Below, piece after piece: positions 51,600 to 58,931 of a DNA stretch of 64,000 bases. Position numbers and translations under genes: made by a program. The DNA is taken from the IMG/VR virus record IMGVR_UViG_3300008261_000001, positions 1 to 64,000 of that record, one strand, 5' to 3'. Each line of letters starts with the position of its first letter. Within the stretch, counting starts at the first letter, position 1. The notes below the pieces were generated by a model. It ran no database searches. It was not told where the DNA came from and was given only the letters and a program-made list of their open reading frames with translations. The stretch comes from a virus.

Positions 51600-51958
51600 A
51601 TAGAACCCTCCTCAGCCTCTTCGTAGAGGCTATCGAGCAACTCCACCGCCTCATTAATCTGATCTATAAGGAGCGTCTTTGGGCGGTCTGGGTCGAGGAG
51701 GTCAAAACCCGCTGTGGGGCTGATGTACCCCTCTCCGTCAGGGGTCATCTTGAGATTGATGTTCAAGGGGTCATAGCCCTTGTCATAGCAGTCCGCACAG
51801 GTGTGGATGTCCACACAAGCTGGCTCGTAATGCGTCTGAGAGAGGTGGCGGATCTCACCGCCACGACCGTTACAAGTAAGGCATCTGTGGATGTAAGCGT
51901 CTGCGTGAGCGAGCTTGAGGTTCTTGATGGTGTTCTTGGTGGTCTCGATGGGGGTCAT
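51596..51958 (-). CDS. Zinc-ribbon small protein (PLNINL / ISPTAGFDLL family)
   Basis: 120 aa. CLTCNGRGGE and CADC form the zinc site, followed by DPLNINLKM, then YISPTAGFDLLDPDRP and an acidic helical end. Closest relative is 39815-40189. AGGAG before ATG 51958; promoter module at 51998-52026. Confidence 0.78.
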   Translation of the reverse strand: MTPIETTKNTIKNLKLAHADAYIHRCLTCNGRGGEIRHLSQTHYEPACVDIHTCADCYDKGYDPLNINLKMTPDGEGYISPTAGFDLLDPDRPKTLLIDQINEAVELLDSLYEEAEEGSI

Positions 51959-51997
51959 GTGCGTCTCCTAGTGTGTCTCTATCTTGGTTGCCCCTCC

Positions 51998-52026
51998 CTA
52001 ATAGCCGAGCTTCGGACTTGGGATAA
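51998..52026 (-). promoter_or_regulatory. Phage promoter module
   Basis: Minus-strand TTATCC (52026-52021), 17-bp spacer, TATTAG (52003-51998), with upstream AAACTTTCCATTTTG. Drives 51596-51958. Confidence 0.82.
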
Positions 52027-52060
52027 CAAAATGGAAAGTTTTTTTGGAGTTAGAGAAATC

Positions 52061-52180
52061 TAGACACCACCACCTAGATTTCTACCTAGATTTCTACCCC
52101 CCACCCACCTCCCACCTCTGCCCTCTCCCTTAACCTCTGCCCTCTCCCTTAACCTCTGCCCCCTCCCCCCCACCTCTGCC
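52061..52180. repeat. C-rich short repeats
   Basis: CTAGATTTCTACC occurs twice or more, followed by three CCTCTGCCCTCTCCCTTAA-type units and C runs. It fills the gap after the leftward gene at 52182 (its 3' side). No gene. Confidence 0.75.
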
Positions 52181-52181
52181 C

Positions 52182-52418
52182 TTAGTAGGGGAGGGACTGC
52201 CACCCCTTACCCACCTTCACCACATTTCCCACGAGGCCACGGAAGTGGGGGTTAGCGGGGAGTCCGAGGGGCAAGCCGTCCTCGTTGGCGAGGGTGGTGA
52301 TGCCTTTGACCTTCTCCACAATCTGCACATCGCCACCCACGGCTCTCTGAAGGTCGGTGAAGCTGTTAACCTCGATGTCGAGGATGTCTCCGTTGGTCTT
52401 GAACACTTGTGCCTTCAT
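52182..52418 (-). CDS. DUF3846-like small protein
   Basis: 78 aa from ATG 52418 with GGAG eight nt upstream. The layout KAQVFKTNGDILDIEVN, then LQRAVGGDVQIVE, then LANEDGLPLGLPANP and GLVGNVVKV matches the phage and plasmid DUF3846 family, whose role is unknown. Driven by the module at 52468-52496. Confidence 0.8.
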   Translation of the reverse strand: MKAQVFKTNGDILDIEVNSFTDLQRAVGGDVQIVEKVKGITTLANEDGLPLGLPANPHFRGLVGNVVKVGKGWQSLPY

Positions 52419-52467
52419 GGGCAATCTCCGTATGTGTTGGTTGGGTGTCTCTCTCGCTGTCCCCCTA

Positions 52468-52496
52468 CTAATAAGGGGGATTGGGACTTGGGATAA
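52468..52496 (-). promoter_or_regulatory. Phage promoter module
   Basis: Minus-strand TTATCC (52496-52491), 17-bp spacer, TATTAG (52473-52468), then TAGGGGGACAGC. Drives 52182-52418. Confidence 0.8.
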
Positions 52497-52555
52497 TCTT
52501 TTGAGAATATTTTTTTGGGGGGGTGTAGAAATCTTGCCCTAGAAATCTAGCCCAA

Positions 52556-52875
52556 CTAGCTAGACCGCGTACCTTGCTTGCGTCTGGGGATGCCCAATAG
52601 CTTCATGTGTTTCCACACCGTACACACACTGCAACCTAGTGAGTCAGCTATATATTGGATAGTTCTACCTTCCTCTACATACAGCTTATTGAGAACCACT
52701 ATCCAATCCACATCATAGGTTCTATCCTTTACGCCTATGCCGAGCTTCTTTTTGGCGTAGCTGATAGAAGAGAACCCATACTTCGCCTCGACCTCTACAT
52801 TGGTCATACCACTATTCAGATCAGCTATGAACTCGTCTAGCTGAGAGGGTTCTAAGAACCTCGGTTTATAGCTCA
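52556..52875 (-). CDS. Two-HTH DNA-binding protein
   Basis: 106 aa from ATG 52875; a longer frame would cross the rightward promoter at 52907. Two helix-turn-helix units: TNVEVEAKYGFSSISYAKKK and TIQYIADSLGCSVCTVWKHM, the second resembling a resolvase/RpoE-type HTH, with a basic end. It shares style with the larger multi-HTH proteins at 40994 and 55270. Probably a small regulator or homing-type DNA-binding protein. Confidence 0.7.
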
Positions 52876-52906
52876 TGTTTAGCACCCATTTCTTAAATAC
52901 GGAAAG

Positions 52907-52935
52907 TTTATCCCAACCCTCAGAACCCCTTATTA
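52907..52935 (+). promoter_or_regulatory. Phage promoter module
   Basis: TTATCC (52907-52912), 17-bp spacer, TATTAG (52930-52935), then TAGGGGGCAGAGC. Drives 52973-53284. Confidence 0.8.
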
Positions 52936-52972
52936 GTAGGGGGCAGAGCCCCACCTAAGCAAGGAGAACCCT

Positions 52973-53284
52973 ATGAACAGCTTCAACAGCAACAGCTTTG
53001 TTACCATCAGCACCATCCTCACCAATAACAACACGCAGGACGACACCCTCTTGATGGTGAAGGAGTGGGCGGAGCTTATGCTCCTCCTCACGGGAGAGTG
53101 TCCTAACTATACGCCCACCCTCACCCATCTCCCCACCGCCTATGTGGAGGTGGGGAAGTTGCTCGATGAGCAACAAGCCCATCAGCTTGCCTTGTGGAAG
53201 GAGGAGGAGGCTTCTAATAAGGAAGCCTTGTGGCTTGAGGAGGTGGAGAACCGCCTAGAAGCTGGCGAGCGTGTGAGCTTCTAA
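52973..53284 (+). CDS. Hypothetical protein, 103 aa
   Basis: AAGGAG before the ATG. An Asn/Ser/Thr-rich start (MNSFNSNSFVTISTILTNNN) leads to a long helical region (MVKEWAELMLLLTGE ... HQLALWKEEEASNKEALWLE), coiled-coil-like at the end. Unknown function; single promoter-module gene followed by a second gene. Confidence 0.6.
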   Translation: MNSFNSNSFVTISTILTNNNTQDDTLLMVKEWAELMLLLTGECPNYTPTLTHLPTAYVEVGKLLDEQQAHQLALWKEEEASNKEALWLEEVENRLEAGERVSF

Positions 53285-53319
53285 CCCAACCCCATTCACA
53301 ACACAAGAAAGGTAGACAC

Positions 53320-53634
53320 ATGGCGATATACAGCTTCTTGACCGAAGAAGGAAAGAGGGAGTGGACAGCCCACGCCACCTCATGCTTTTGGTTCGACAAC
53401 ACGGAGGACGGAAAGAGGGCGAATCTAGAGCTTGCCTTCAACGCTCTGATAGAGGCTGGGTTCAACGCCCAAAATGGTCTATTGGTTAAGGGGGGTATGT
53501 CCATCAAGCTGTCCGACTATGGGCTACAAATAAATACGGCTGGTGGTACGGCAGGTAGAAAGCTGAACATTTCCACCATGTGGAAGGACATAAGGGATGC
53601 TTGGGACTTATTGATGCCTCCCCCTAAGGGTTAG
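53320..53634 (+). CDS. GKRxW / MWKDIRDAW family protein
   Basis: 104 aa. GKREWTAH near residue 13, LIEAGFNAQ in the middle and MWKDIRDAWDLL at the end place it in the seven-member family. AAAGGT upstream of ATG. It follows 52973-53284 by 35 bp. Ends in G-rich tandem repeats. Function unknown. Confidence 0.7.
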   Translation: MAIYSFLTEEGKREWTAHATSCFWFDNTEDGKRANLELAFNALIEAGFNAQNGLLVKGGMSIKLSDYGLQINTAGGTAGRKLNISTMWKDIRDAWDLLMPPPKG

Positions 53635-53637
53635 GGG

Positions 53638-53697
53638 GGTTAAGGGCTAGAGGGTAAGGGGCTAGTGGGTAAGGGGCTAGAGGGTAAGGCTAGAGAT
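53638..53697. repeat. 15-17-bp tandem repeat GGGTAAGGGGCTAGAG
   Basis: Four units of the type GGGTAAGGGGCTAG(A/T) between two convergent genes, overlapping the stop of the leftward one. Same family as the repeats at 47996 and 50969. Confidence 0.88.
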
Positions 53698-54366
53698 GAA
53701 GGCGTTCATCTGAGAGACTGCATCTTCGGATAACAGATACTCCCTAGCATAGACGCTATCGCTCTGATCTTGTCGATTGGATAAATCATCTCCGACTTCG
53801 CTTTTAAGGTTGGAGGTCTTTTGCCAAACAAACCGAGAGTCCACCGAGGTCTCAAAGCCTATCCAAGAGAACATCTCTAGTAGGTGAGAAGAGACTTGTT
53901 GAGCATGAGCGTTATGCCCAGAGACGATTACACCGCACTTCTTTCCGTCTAAGGGGTTTTGTTCTCCATAGACGGATTTCCTATTCTCTAGGGTGTTGAG
54001 TCGCTCGATGATTTTTTGCAGTAGTGCCGAGTGGGATCCCCAACGAACGCTTGTGGAGAACAACACCGCGTCCGCCCAAGCGATGCCGTCATAAATAACG
54101 GGCATTTCATCTACTCCCCCATAAGCCTTTGGGTTTTCAGCGGAGAGCTTATGAGCCCAACAGCGATATTGACCTGCATCGAACGAAGCACAGTTGAACT
54201 TTCCGTCCGCATAACAGCTTAGGTTATCCACAATGTGGAGGTCGTTTGCGTTGATGTATCTTATCTCATGCCCTAGAGCTTTAAGCTCTTGTAAGGCGTA
54301 GGACAAGAAAGCACGGCTAGTAGATTTCTTAGCGTGTGTGGTCGTACTGATAGCTAGGATGTTCAT
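53677..54366 (-). CDS. Flavodoxin-fold NAD(P)H-dependent FMN reductase-like protein
   Basis: 229 aa. The N-terminal AISTTTHAKKSTSRAFLSYA is the FMN phosphate loop of multimeric flavodoxins, and SVRWGSHSALLQKIIERL is the second flavin-binding segment. Two cysteines (LSCYADG, FNCASF) lie between, as in iron-sulfur flavoprotein relatives. It would be a cytoplasmic flavoenzyme; the substrate is unknown. Only a weak ribosome binding site. Together with the SOD it hints at redox management during infection. Confidence 0.82.
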   Translation of the reverse strand: MNILAISTTTHAKKSTSRAFLSYALQELKALGHEIRYINANDLHIVDNLSCYADGKFNCASFDAGQYRCWAHKLSAENPKAYGGVDEMPVIYDGIAWADAVLFSTSVRWGSHSALLQKIIERLNTLENRKSVYGEQNPLDGKKCGVIVSGHNAHAQQVSSHLLEMFSWIGFETSVDSRFVWQKTSNLKSEVGDDLSNRQDQSDSVYAREYLLSEDAVSQMNAFISSLTL

Positions 54367-54433
54367 GTGAAGCTCTCTAGGTGGGGGGGTTCTCTATACT
54401 TAGGCTATACTAGCACGAAATGGAAATCCCTAT

Positions 54434-54736
54434 ATGAGATTAACCAAGATAGACAACGGCAAGAGGGTGTGGGACTTGGATAATCCTGAGGTCAACCCTA
54501 GCTCGTGGACGGAAGATAAAAGGAAAGTTCTGTTAGCCACCGCCTTGACCATAGAGCTTGGGTTTCAGTTCCACCCACCCACCAACACCTTCAGCAAGGG
54601 TAGCCTACACCTAGTTGTAGATCTGAAAGACGACACCTTCTCATGTTTGGTAGTCGTTCGTGGTGTATGGTGTCACACAGACGACTTTGAGAGCATATGG
54701 GATGTCATCCGAGAACATTGGGTGCAGTACGCTTAG
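54434..54736 (+). CDS. GKRVW / IWDVIREHW family protein
   Basis: 100 aa. LTKIDNGKRVWDLD at the start (compare LTKIEGGRRVM in the gene at 10-372), IELGFQFHP in the middle and IWDVIREHWVQY at the end. Clear family member. The stop is 3 bp before the next promoter module. Function unknown. Confidence 0.75.
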   Translation: MRLTKIDNGKRVWDLDNPEVNPSSWTEDKRKVLLATALTIELGFQFHPPTNTFSKGSLHLVVDLKDDTFSCLVVVRGVWCHTDDFESIWDVIREHWVQYA

Positions 54737-54739
54737 TTT

Positions 54740-54768
54740 TTATCCCAAGTCCGAAATCAGCTTATTAG
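54740..54768 (+). promoter_or_regulatory. Phage promoter module
   Basis: TTATCC (54740-54745), 17-bp spacer, TATTAG (54763-54768), then GGGGGTGTTAGAG. Drives 54816-55082. Confidence 0.8.
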
Positions 54769-54815
54769 GGGGGTGTTAGAGAGAGAGACACAACCCCACA
54801 GCTAAGGAGCTAACG

Positions 54816-55082
54816 ATGTTTCAAGCCCTACCCGACACAGCTATGATTTACCTCAATGGCGACGCTCTGGAGGTGGTTATCCTCCACAGCAAGACCTCCC
54901 ACGCAGTCCTCAAGGCGGCGGCTGATCACTCTGGGTGTAAGCTGGAGTACACGGGACTCCATAATGGAGAGGGGGGGAGCTTCGACCCCTACCTTGTGTA
55001 CCACCCCACGGAGGGGCGGAAGGGTGTGGAGAAGTTCATCAAGGAGCTTCCCCCTAGCCATGTGGTGATTGTTTACCGCTAA
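54816..55082 (+). CDS. Small protein, paralogue of 51010-51261
   Basis: 88 aa. GGAG before the ATG. It shares the ALEVVILH, SGCKLEY, PYLVYHP and SHVVIV landmarks with 51010-51261. Glu/Gly-rich turn (NGEGGSFDP). A compact alpha/beta fold is likely; function unknown. Confidence 0.65.
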   Translation: MFQALPDTAMIYLNGDALEVVILHSKTSHAVLKAAADHSGCKLEYTGLHNGEGGSFDPYLVYHPTEGRKGVEKFIKELPPSHVVIVYR

Positions 55083-55103
55083 CCCTCCTCATAGGTGGAG
55101 GGG
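55083..55103 (+). terminator. CCCTCC / GGAGGG hairpin
   Basis: CCCTCC-tcataggt-GGAGGG directly after the stop of 54816-55082. No T tract. The following 165 bp hold an AT-rich stretch and two CTGAGAGAGTCC copies (near 55195 and 55210) but no gene. Confidence 0.6.
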
Positions 55104-55269
55104 ACTAGGTACTCGTTATTATCATTTATCCAATTTAGAGTACCGAGGAAGGATTGGATAAGTCCTACTGATTAATGCTATGAGATTTCTCTACTGAGAG
55201 AGTCCAGAACTGAGAGAGTCCTCTAGTCCAACATAAATAGGGTGTTGTAGGTTGACCCTATAATCCTAT

Positions 55270-56541
55270 CTAGGAGGGGATCTTCACACCTAGACGATAG
55301 TATCTATTCTGAAGTGATAGGGGGCGTATGCCGAACCTCTTGGCTAGGGGGATTAAGTCTTTCTTTCTGGTGTTCTCGTCTACTAGGGACAGAAACTCTT
55401 CCCTAGTCATGTTTTGATACTCTTGTGTACCTCTGTTGGTGAGAGACTTCCACATCTTCTTACGGAGGAGTTTAATGTAGAGGGACATGGGCTTTATCCC
55501 CATACCCTCGGCTACATTTTTAAGAGACTCCATAGAGTCTATGTCCTTGATAACCTCGTTTAGCTTCTCATTGTCGTGTTTAATCTTCTCTTTCTTCCAC
55601 CCCTTATTTCGAGCTATAGTCCTCAAAATCCCTTCGCTCACCAACCACTCCTCTGAAAGCTCTTCGAAGGTCTTACCCCCCAATAATGCCTCGATGATCT
55701 TATCCCCATAAATATCCTCGGCCTGCTCCAACAGCTTAGGCTTAACCTTACGCTTGAGATTGGAGATCTTACCCCCTAAACCTTGCTTAACGAGGGACAG
55801 TCGCACTCCCTCCCGTGTTAAACCCACTTGGTCTCCAATCTCTTGCAAGGTCTGACCCTCTGCCCTCAGCATTGCAATCTGCTTGTCCACTGGACTTATG
55901 TTCACTCGGGACTTCAAGGTCAAATCGTTTGCCTTTAATACCCTCTGCAACCTTTGATAGTTATACCCCATTAAATCCGCTAACTCCCCCCTCCTCATCC
56001 CTTGCTCTATACCACCCTTGATCTTATCCAATTCTTCTCCACTAAGGATATAACCCTTTGCCTTGACGGTTAAACCCTTATTATCCATATAACGCCTCAC
56101 CGACCAAGCCGACCTCCCCACAACCTTAGACAACTCATGATACCCAAGCCCATCAGCTATGCCCTTATCCAATAACTTCCTCTCGGACACGGAAAACTTG
56201 TCCACATCCATAGAGAACTTATCCAACAAGCTCTTTATCCTCGGATAAGAGCAACCCATATGCACCATCAGCTCCGTAGTGTCCTTACCCTCGTCTATAC
56301 CCGCTTGAAGACGAGTCCTCACCGCATTCTCCCCACCCATAGCCGCAATCCACCTCGTTAAAGAAGCATGAGATAACGACTTCATTAAAGAAGGATTCAA
56401 CTTAAGATCCAACTCCCTCAGCCATATGTAAAAAGTCGAGACCGACACCCCCAACTCCGTAGCACACTCCGCAACAGATAAACCACGAGCGATAACCTGA
56501 GCTATCTTTGCCTTGTTCGGCACTATACGCTTCCTGCCCAT
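55270..56541 (-). CDS. Multi-helix-turn-helix DNA-binding protein (about 8 HTH)
   Basis: 423 aa from ATG 56541 (a GTG at 56553 is possible). About eight tandem HTH units: first SVAECATELGVSVSTFYIWL, fifth TLQEIGDQVGLTREGVRL, which matches sigma-70 region 4.2 closely, last KDLIPLAKRFGIRPLS. Units 5-7 align with units 3-5 of the protein at 40994-41776. The tandem design suggests binding to a long or repeated DNA target, as in phage transcription switches. No nuclease or kinase motif. No promoter module is recognised upstream. Confidence 0.75.
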   Translation of the reverse strand: MGRKRIVPNKAKIAQVIARGLSVAECATELGVSVSTFYIWLRELDLKLNPSLMKSLSHASLTRWIAAMGGENAVRTRLQAGIDEGKDTTELMVHMGCSYPRIKSLLDKFSMDVDKFSVSERKLLDKGIADGLGYHELSKVVGRSAWSVRRYMDNKGLTVKAKGYILSGEELDKIKGGIEQGMRRGELADLMGYNYQRLQRVLKANDLTLKSRVNISPVDKQIAMLRAEGQTLQEIGDQVGLTREGVRLSLVKQGLGGKISNLKRKVKPKLLEQAEDIYGDKIIEALLGGKTFEELSEEWLVSEGILRTIARNKGWKKEKIKHDNEKLNEVIKDIDSMESLKNVAEGMGIKPMSLYIKLLRKKMWKSLTNRGTQEYQNMTREEFLSLVDENTRKKDLIPLAKRFGIRPLSLQNRYYRLGVKIPS

Positions 56542-56629
56542 ATGCTCTCTCACTCTCTCCCCCCAACATTAGGGGGGTTCTAGGTGTCCTTTTTTACTTA
56601 TACAAAACCTCTCGGTCTTGTCAAAAAAC

Positions 56630-57433
56630 TTAGTGATCGTTAGCTTCGATTCCGGTCTTGGACTTAAGGAGCTTCTCAAGGTGTGAAACCACCTTGAGGG
56701 CTACCTCCTCGCCATCTGCCGCTGAAACTCCGTTGGGCAGATCTGTGCCGTCTAGTCCAAGACCGATGCCCACGAGCTTGATGCCCTCAGCTTGAGCTTG
56801 TAGGCGTAGGCTCTCTAAATATCTCTTGGTGTTACACTGACCATCGGTCAGGAAGAAGGCTATCTTATGCGTTGCATCTATCTGTCGAGCGAGGTCGAGG
56901 GCGGCCTCGGCATAACAGATCAAGTCCGTCCCACCTGTCGGATGACTATCCTTCATTTTCTTGAAGTGGTCGGGAGACCACTTCTCATGTGGCCACTTCG
57001 CCACGGCTACGATGGGAGAGTTAGCCGAGCTTGCACCTGTGGGTGCGTTGAAGTGGTACTCGTAAAAGCACCCAGCCACTGCCGTTTTAACACCTATCCT
57101 CTGACACCCATCTGCGAGGGCATCTATGAGGAGACAACACTCGTTCCACCACTTGGTGGTTTTACCTGTAGCTGTCTGTTGGGTGTAGTTCATGGAGTCT
57201 GACATATCGACCACGAAGCTAAACCCAGCGGACACCTCGGGAGAGGAAAAGATCCGCTCATAGCGGTCTTTGTTAACATAACCCGCGTTCACCGCCACCA
57301 CGCTCCGCGTGAGAGCGGAGCGGTTCAGACGGACACCGATGGGGCGGAGCCCTACGGCTTGGTTTGCCACCTCTAGCTGACGACGAATCTTGTTCAAACC
57401 ACCTTGTATGGACGACTTAATCTTCTGAGTCAT
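56630..57433 (-). CDS. VWA-domain protein (CobT C-terminal-like)
   Basis: 267 aa from ATG 57433, GGAG upstream; a start at 57463 would sit at the transcription start. A von Willebrand A domain with a complete MIDAS: DMSDSM at about 76-81, GGTD at 167-170 and LTDGQ at 195-199. In CobT this domain is fused behind an N-terminal zincin-like part and an acidic linker; here those parts are the separate gene 57504-58712. It probably works with the AAA+ protein at 58932 in a MoxR/VWA-type remodelling complex. Driven by the module at 57469-57497. Confidence 0.85.
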   Translation of the reverse strand: MTQKIKSSIQGGLNKIRRQLEVANQAVGLRPIGVRLNRSALTRSVVAVNAGYVNKDRYERIFSSPEVSAGFSFVVDMSDSMNYTQQTATGKTTKWWNECCLLIDALADGCQRIGVKTAVAGCFYEYHFNAPTGASSANSPIVAVAKWPHEKWSPDHFKKMKDSHPTGGTDLICYAEAALDLARQIDATHKIAFFLTDGQCNTKRYLESLRLQAQAEGIKLVGIGLGLDGTDLPNGVSAADGEEVALKVVSHLEKLLKSKTGIEANDH

Positions 57434-57468
57434 TTTATCTCCTCTGTGTGTTGGCTCTGTCACACCCT

Positions 57469-57497
57469 ATAATGAGGAGATTTTCAACTTGGGATAA
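57469..57497 (-). promoter_or_regulatory. Phage promoter module, variant -10
   Basis: Minus-strand TTATCC (57497-57492), 17-bp spacer, CATTAT (57474-57469), then AGGGTGTGACAGAGCC. The leader matches the family though the -10 deviates. Gives the VWA gene its own start, separate from the upstream partner. Confidence 0.65.
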
Positions 57498-57503
57498 CTT
57501 TTC

Positions 57504-58712
57504 TTACCTTTTTGAACCCCCCTTGCTGGGCTTGAACATAGAGCGATATATGGGCTTATGTCCATTCGGCACATAGAGGGCGTGATCGAGGTTCTTTGTG
57601 TTTTTCTCTACATCCTGTTGCATAGCCGACGAGGGGTCTAGAGCCTTACCCTCCCCCTTTAAGATTTTCTCCAAGTCCTCCAACTTGATGCCCTTTTTGC
57701 CCCCTACACGGCTCTTCTCGTCTGAGGGGTCTACCTCAGACGAGTCTCCATCTGCGGAGCCTTCACCACCCTCTGAGGGGTCTCCCTTACCCTTACCCTT
57801 ACCCTCTGAGGGATCTCCCTCTCCAGGCTCCCCCTCCCCCTTGCCCTTCGCCTCAAGGCCCTCACCATCCTCCAACTTCTCCTTTAAGAGATCGTGGAGC
57901 TTATTGATGATTTGGATAGCGACCACGAGGGGAAGATGTGCGGTCTCCTCCCACCGCGTATGGGTGGGCTTGAGGGTCTTCCATACGGGCTTTAAGGTCT
58001 CCACAAGCAGTCGAGCCTCCTCACAATACTCCTCATAGACCTTGAGGGCTTTCTCGTTCCTCCACCCCTTACCACTATCCCTCAGAGCCATCATAAAGTC
58101 TGAGGGGACACCTTGACCACGAACATCCGCCTCAAGTCCAAACACCCAATCTTGAACACTATAGAAGCGTCCCTCGGTGTCGGGATACAATAGAGCCATC
58201 CCTGGCTCAAGCCTCATATCTGCTGTGACATTCGCCCACTTTTTCATGTTCGCTTCCCCATAGGGGACAGACTGATCAAGGTGTGGAACAATCTTACTCT
58301 CGAACTCCTTGAAGGTGGGAAAGGGCATCGATGCCCTATCACAGATGCCATGTCCCGCCTCGTGGACACCACCCCCCACCCCCGCTGAGGCAGTGATGGT
58401 GCTGGCAGAAGAAGCAGAGGGAGAGGGCAGATAAAGCGTGACCCCTACGGGAGCGTTGGTGTACTGATTGTTTGCCTCGTGATAGATGGCGTCCAACCAC
58501 CGCCCCCTATTTGCATTTATCCGAAGACCCTCGACCCACTCAGAGGAGAGGGCGTTGGCGAAGCTCAACCACGGAAACTTAGCAGATATGCCGAAGGTGT
58601 TGCCCGCACGGACGACTTTTACATCTCCCACATCGGTGGGGAAAAATGCGGTCAAGCCCTTAAAGGCTCCCTCGCAGAACTTCAAGGGGTCTTTGGTGTA
58701 GTCAATGCTCAT
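57504..58712 (-). CDS. HEAGH zincin-like protein (CobT N-terminal-like)
   Basis: 402 aa. HEAGHG at about 117-121 with a likely third ligand Glu in NVTADMRLE at about 161-169, the HExxH...E layout seen in phage CobT-like and VWA-linked metalloproteins. Residues 275-345 are a Gly/Glu/Lys/Ser/Asp low-complexity linker, equivalent to the acidic linker before the VWA domain in CobT; the frame then ends with a basic tail. GAGGAGG before ATG; promoter at 58756-58784. Whether it is an active peptidase is unknown. Confidence 0.8.
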   Translation of the reverse strand: MSIDYTKDPLKFCEGAFKGLTAFFPTDVGDVKVVRAGNTFGISAKFPWLSFANALSSEWVEGLRINANRGRWLDAIYHEANNQYTNAPVGVTLYLPSPSASSASTITASAGVGGGVHEAGHGICDRASMPFPTFKEFESKIVPHLDQSVPYGEANMKKWANVTADMRLEPGMALLYPDTEGRFYSVQDWVFGLEADVRGQGVPSDFMMALRDSGKGWRNEKALKVYEEYCEEARLLVETLKPVWKTLKPTHTRWEETAHLPLVVAIQIINKLHDLLKEKLEDGEGLEAKGKGEGEPGEGDPSEGKGKGKGDPSEGGEGSADGDSSEVDPSDEKSRVGGKKGIKLEDLEKILKGEGKALDPSSAMQQDVEKNTKNLDHALYVPNGHKPIYRSMFKPSKGGSKR

Positions 58713-58755
58713 GTGAGCCTCCTCGTGTGTGTTGGGCGTTAGTTCCGCCTCACCC

Positions 58756-58784
58756 CTAATAAGCTCCCCCAGAGCTTGGGATAA
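58756..58784 (-). promoter_or_regulatory. Phage promoter module
   Basis: Minus-strand TTATCC (58784-58779), 17-bp spacer, TATTAG (58761-58756). Back to back with 58859-58887, so the zincin-like and AAA+ genes are divergently co-expressed. Confidence 0.8.
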
Positions 58785-58858
58785 TCTTTTTCAAAAAAAG
58801 ACACCCACCCCCCCTCGTCTGTCCGCGTATGTATAAGCCACAAAAAAACCGAAAAAGA

Positions 58859-58887
58859 TTATCCCAACCCAGAAACTCCCTTATTAG
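58859..58887 (+). promoter_or_regulatory. Phage promoter module
   Basis: TTATCC (58859-58864), 17-bp spacer, TATTAG (58882-58887), then TGGGTCACAGCGACAGAACC. Drives the AAA+ gene. Confidence 0.82.
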
Positions 58888-58931
58888 TGGGTCACAGCGA
58901 CAGAACCAACACACTCCGAAAGGACTCAAAT

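Noticed and set aside
53677-54366. WrbA-type quinone reductase
   Set aside because: The flavodoxin loops fit a broader FMN reductase/iron-sulfur flavoprotein group; WrbA-specific features were not recognised, so only the fold is called.
56630-58712. A frameshift error splitting one CobT gene
   Set aside because: The two frames are separated by a stop, a promoter module with -35 and -10, a ribosome binding site and an ATG, so the split is organised.
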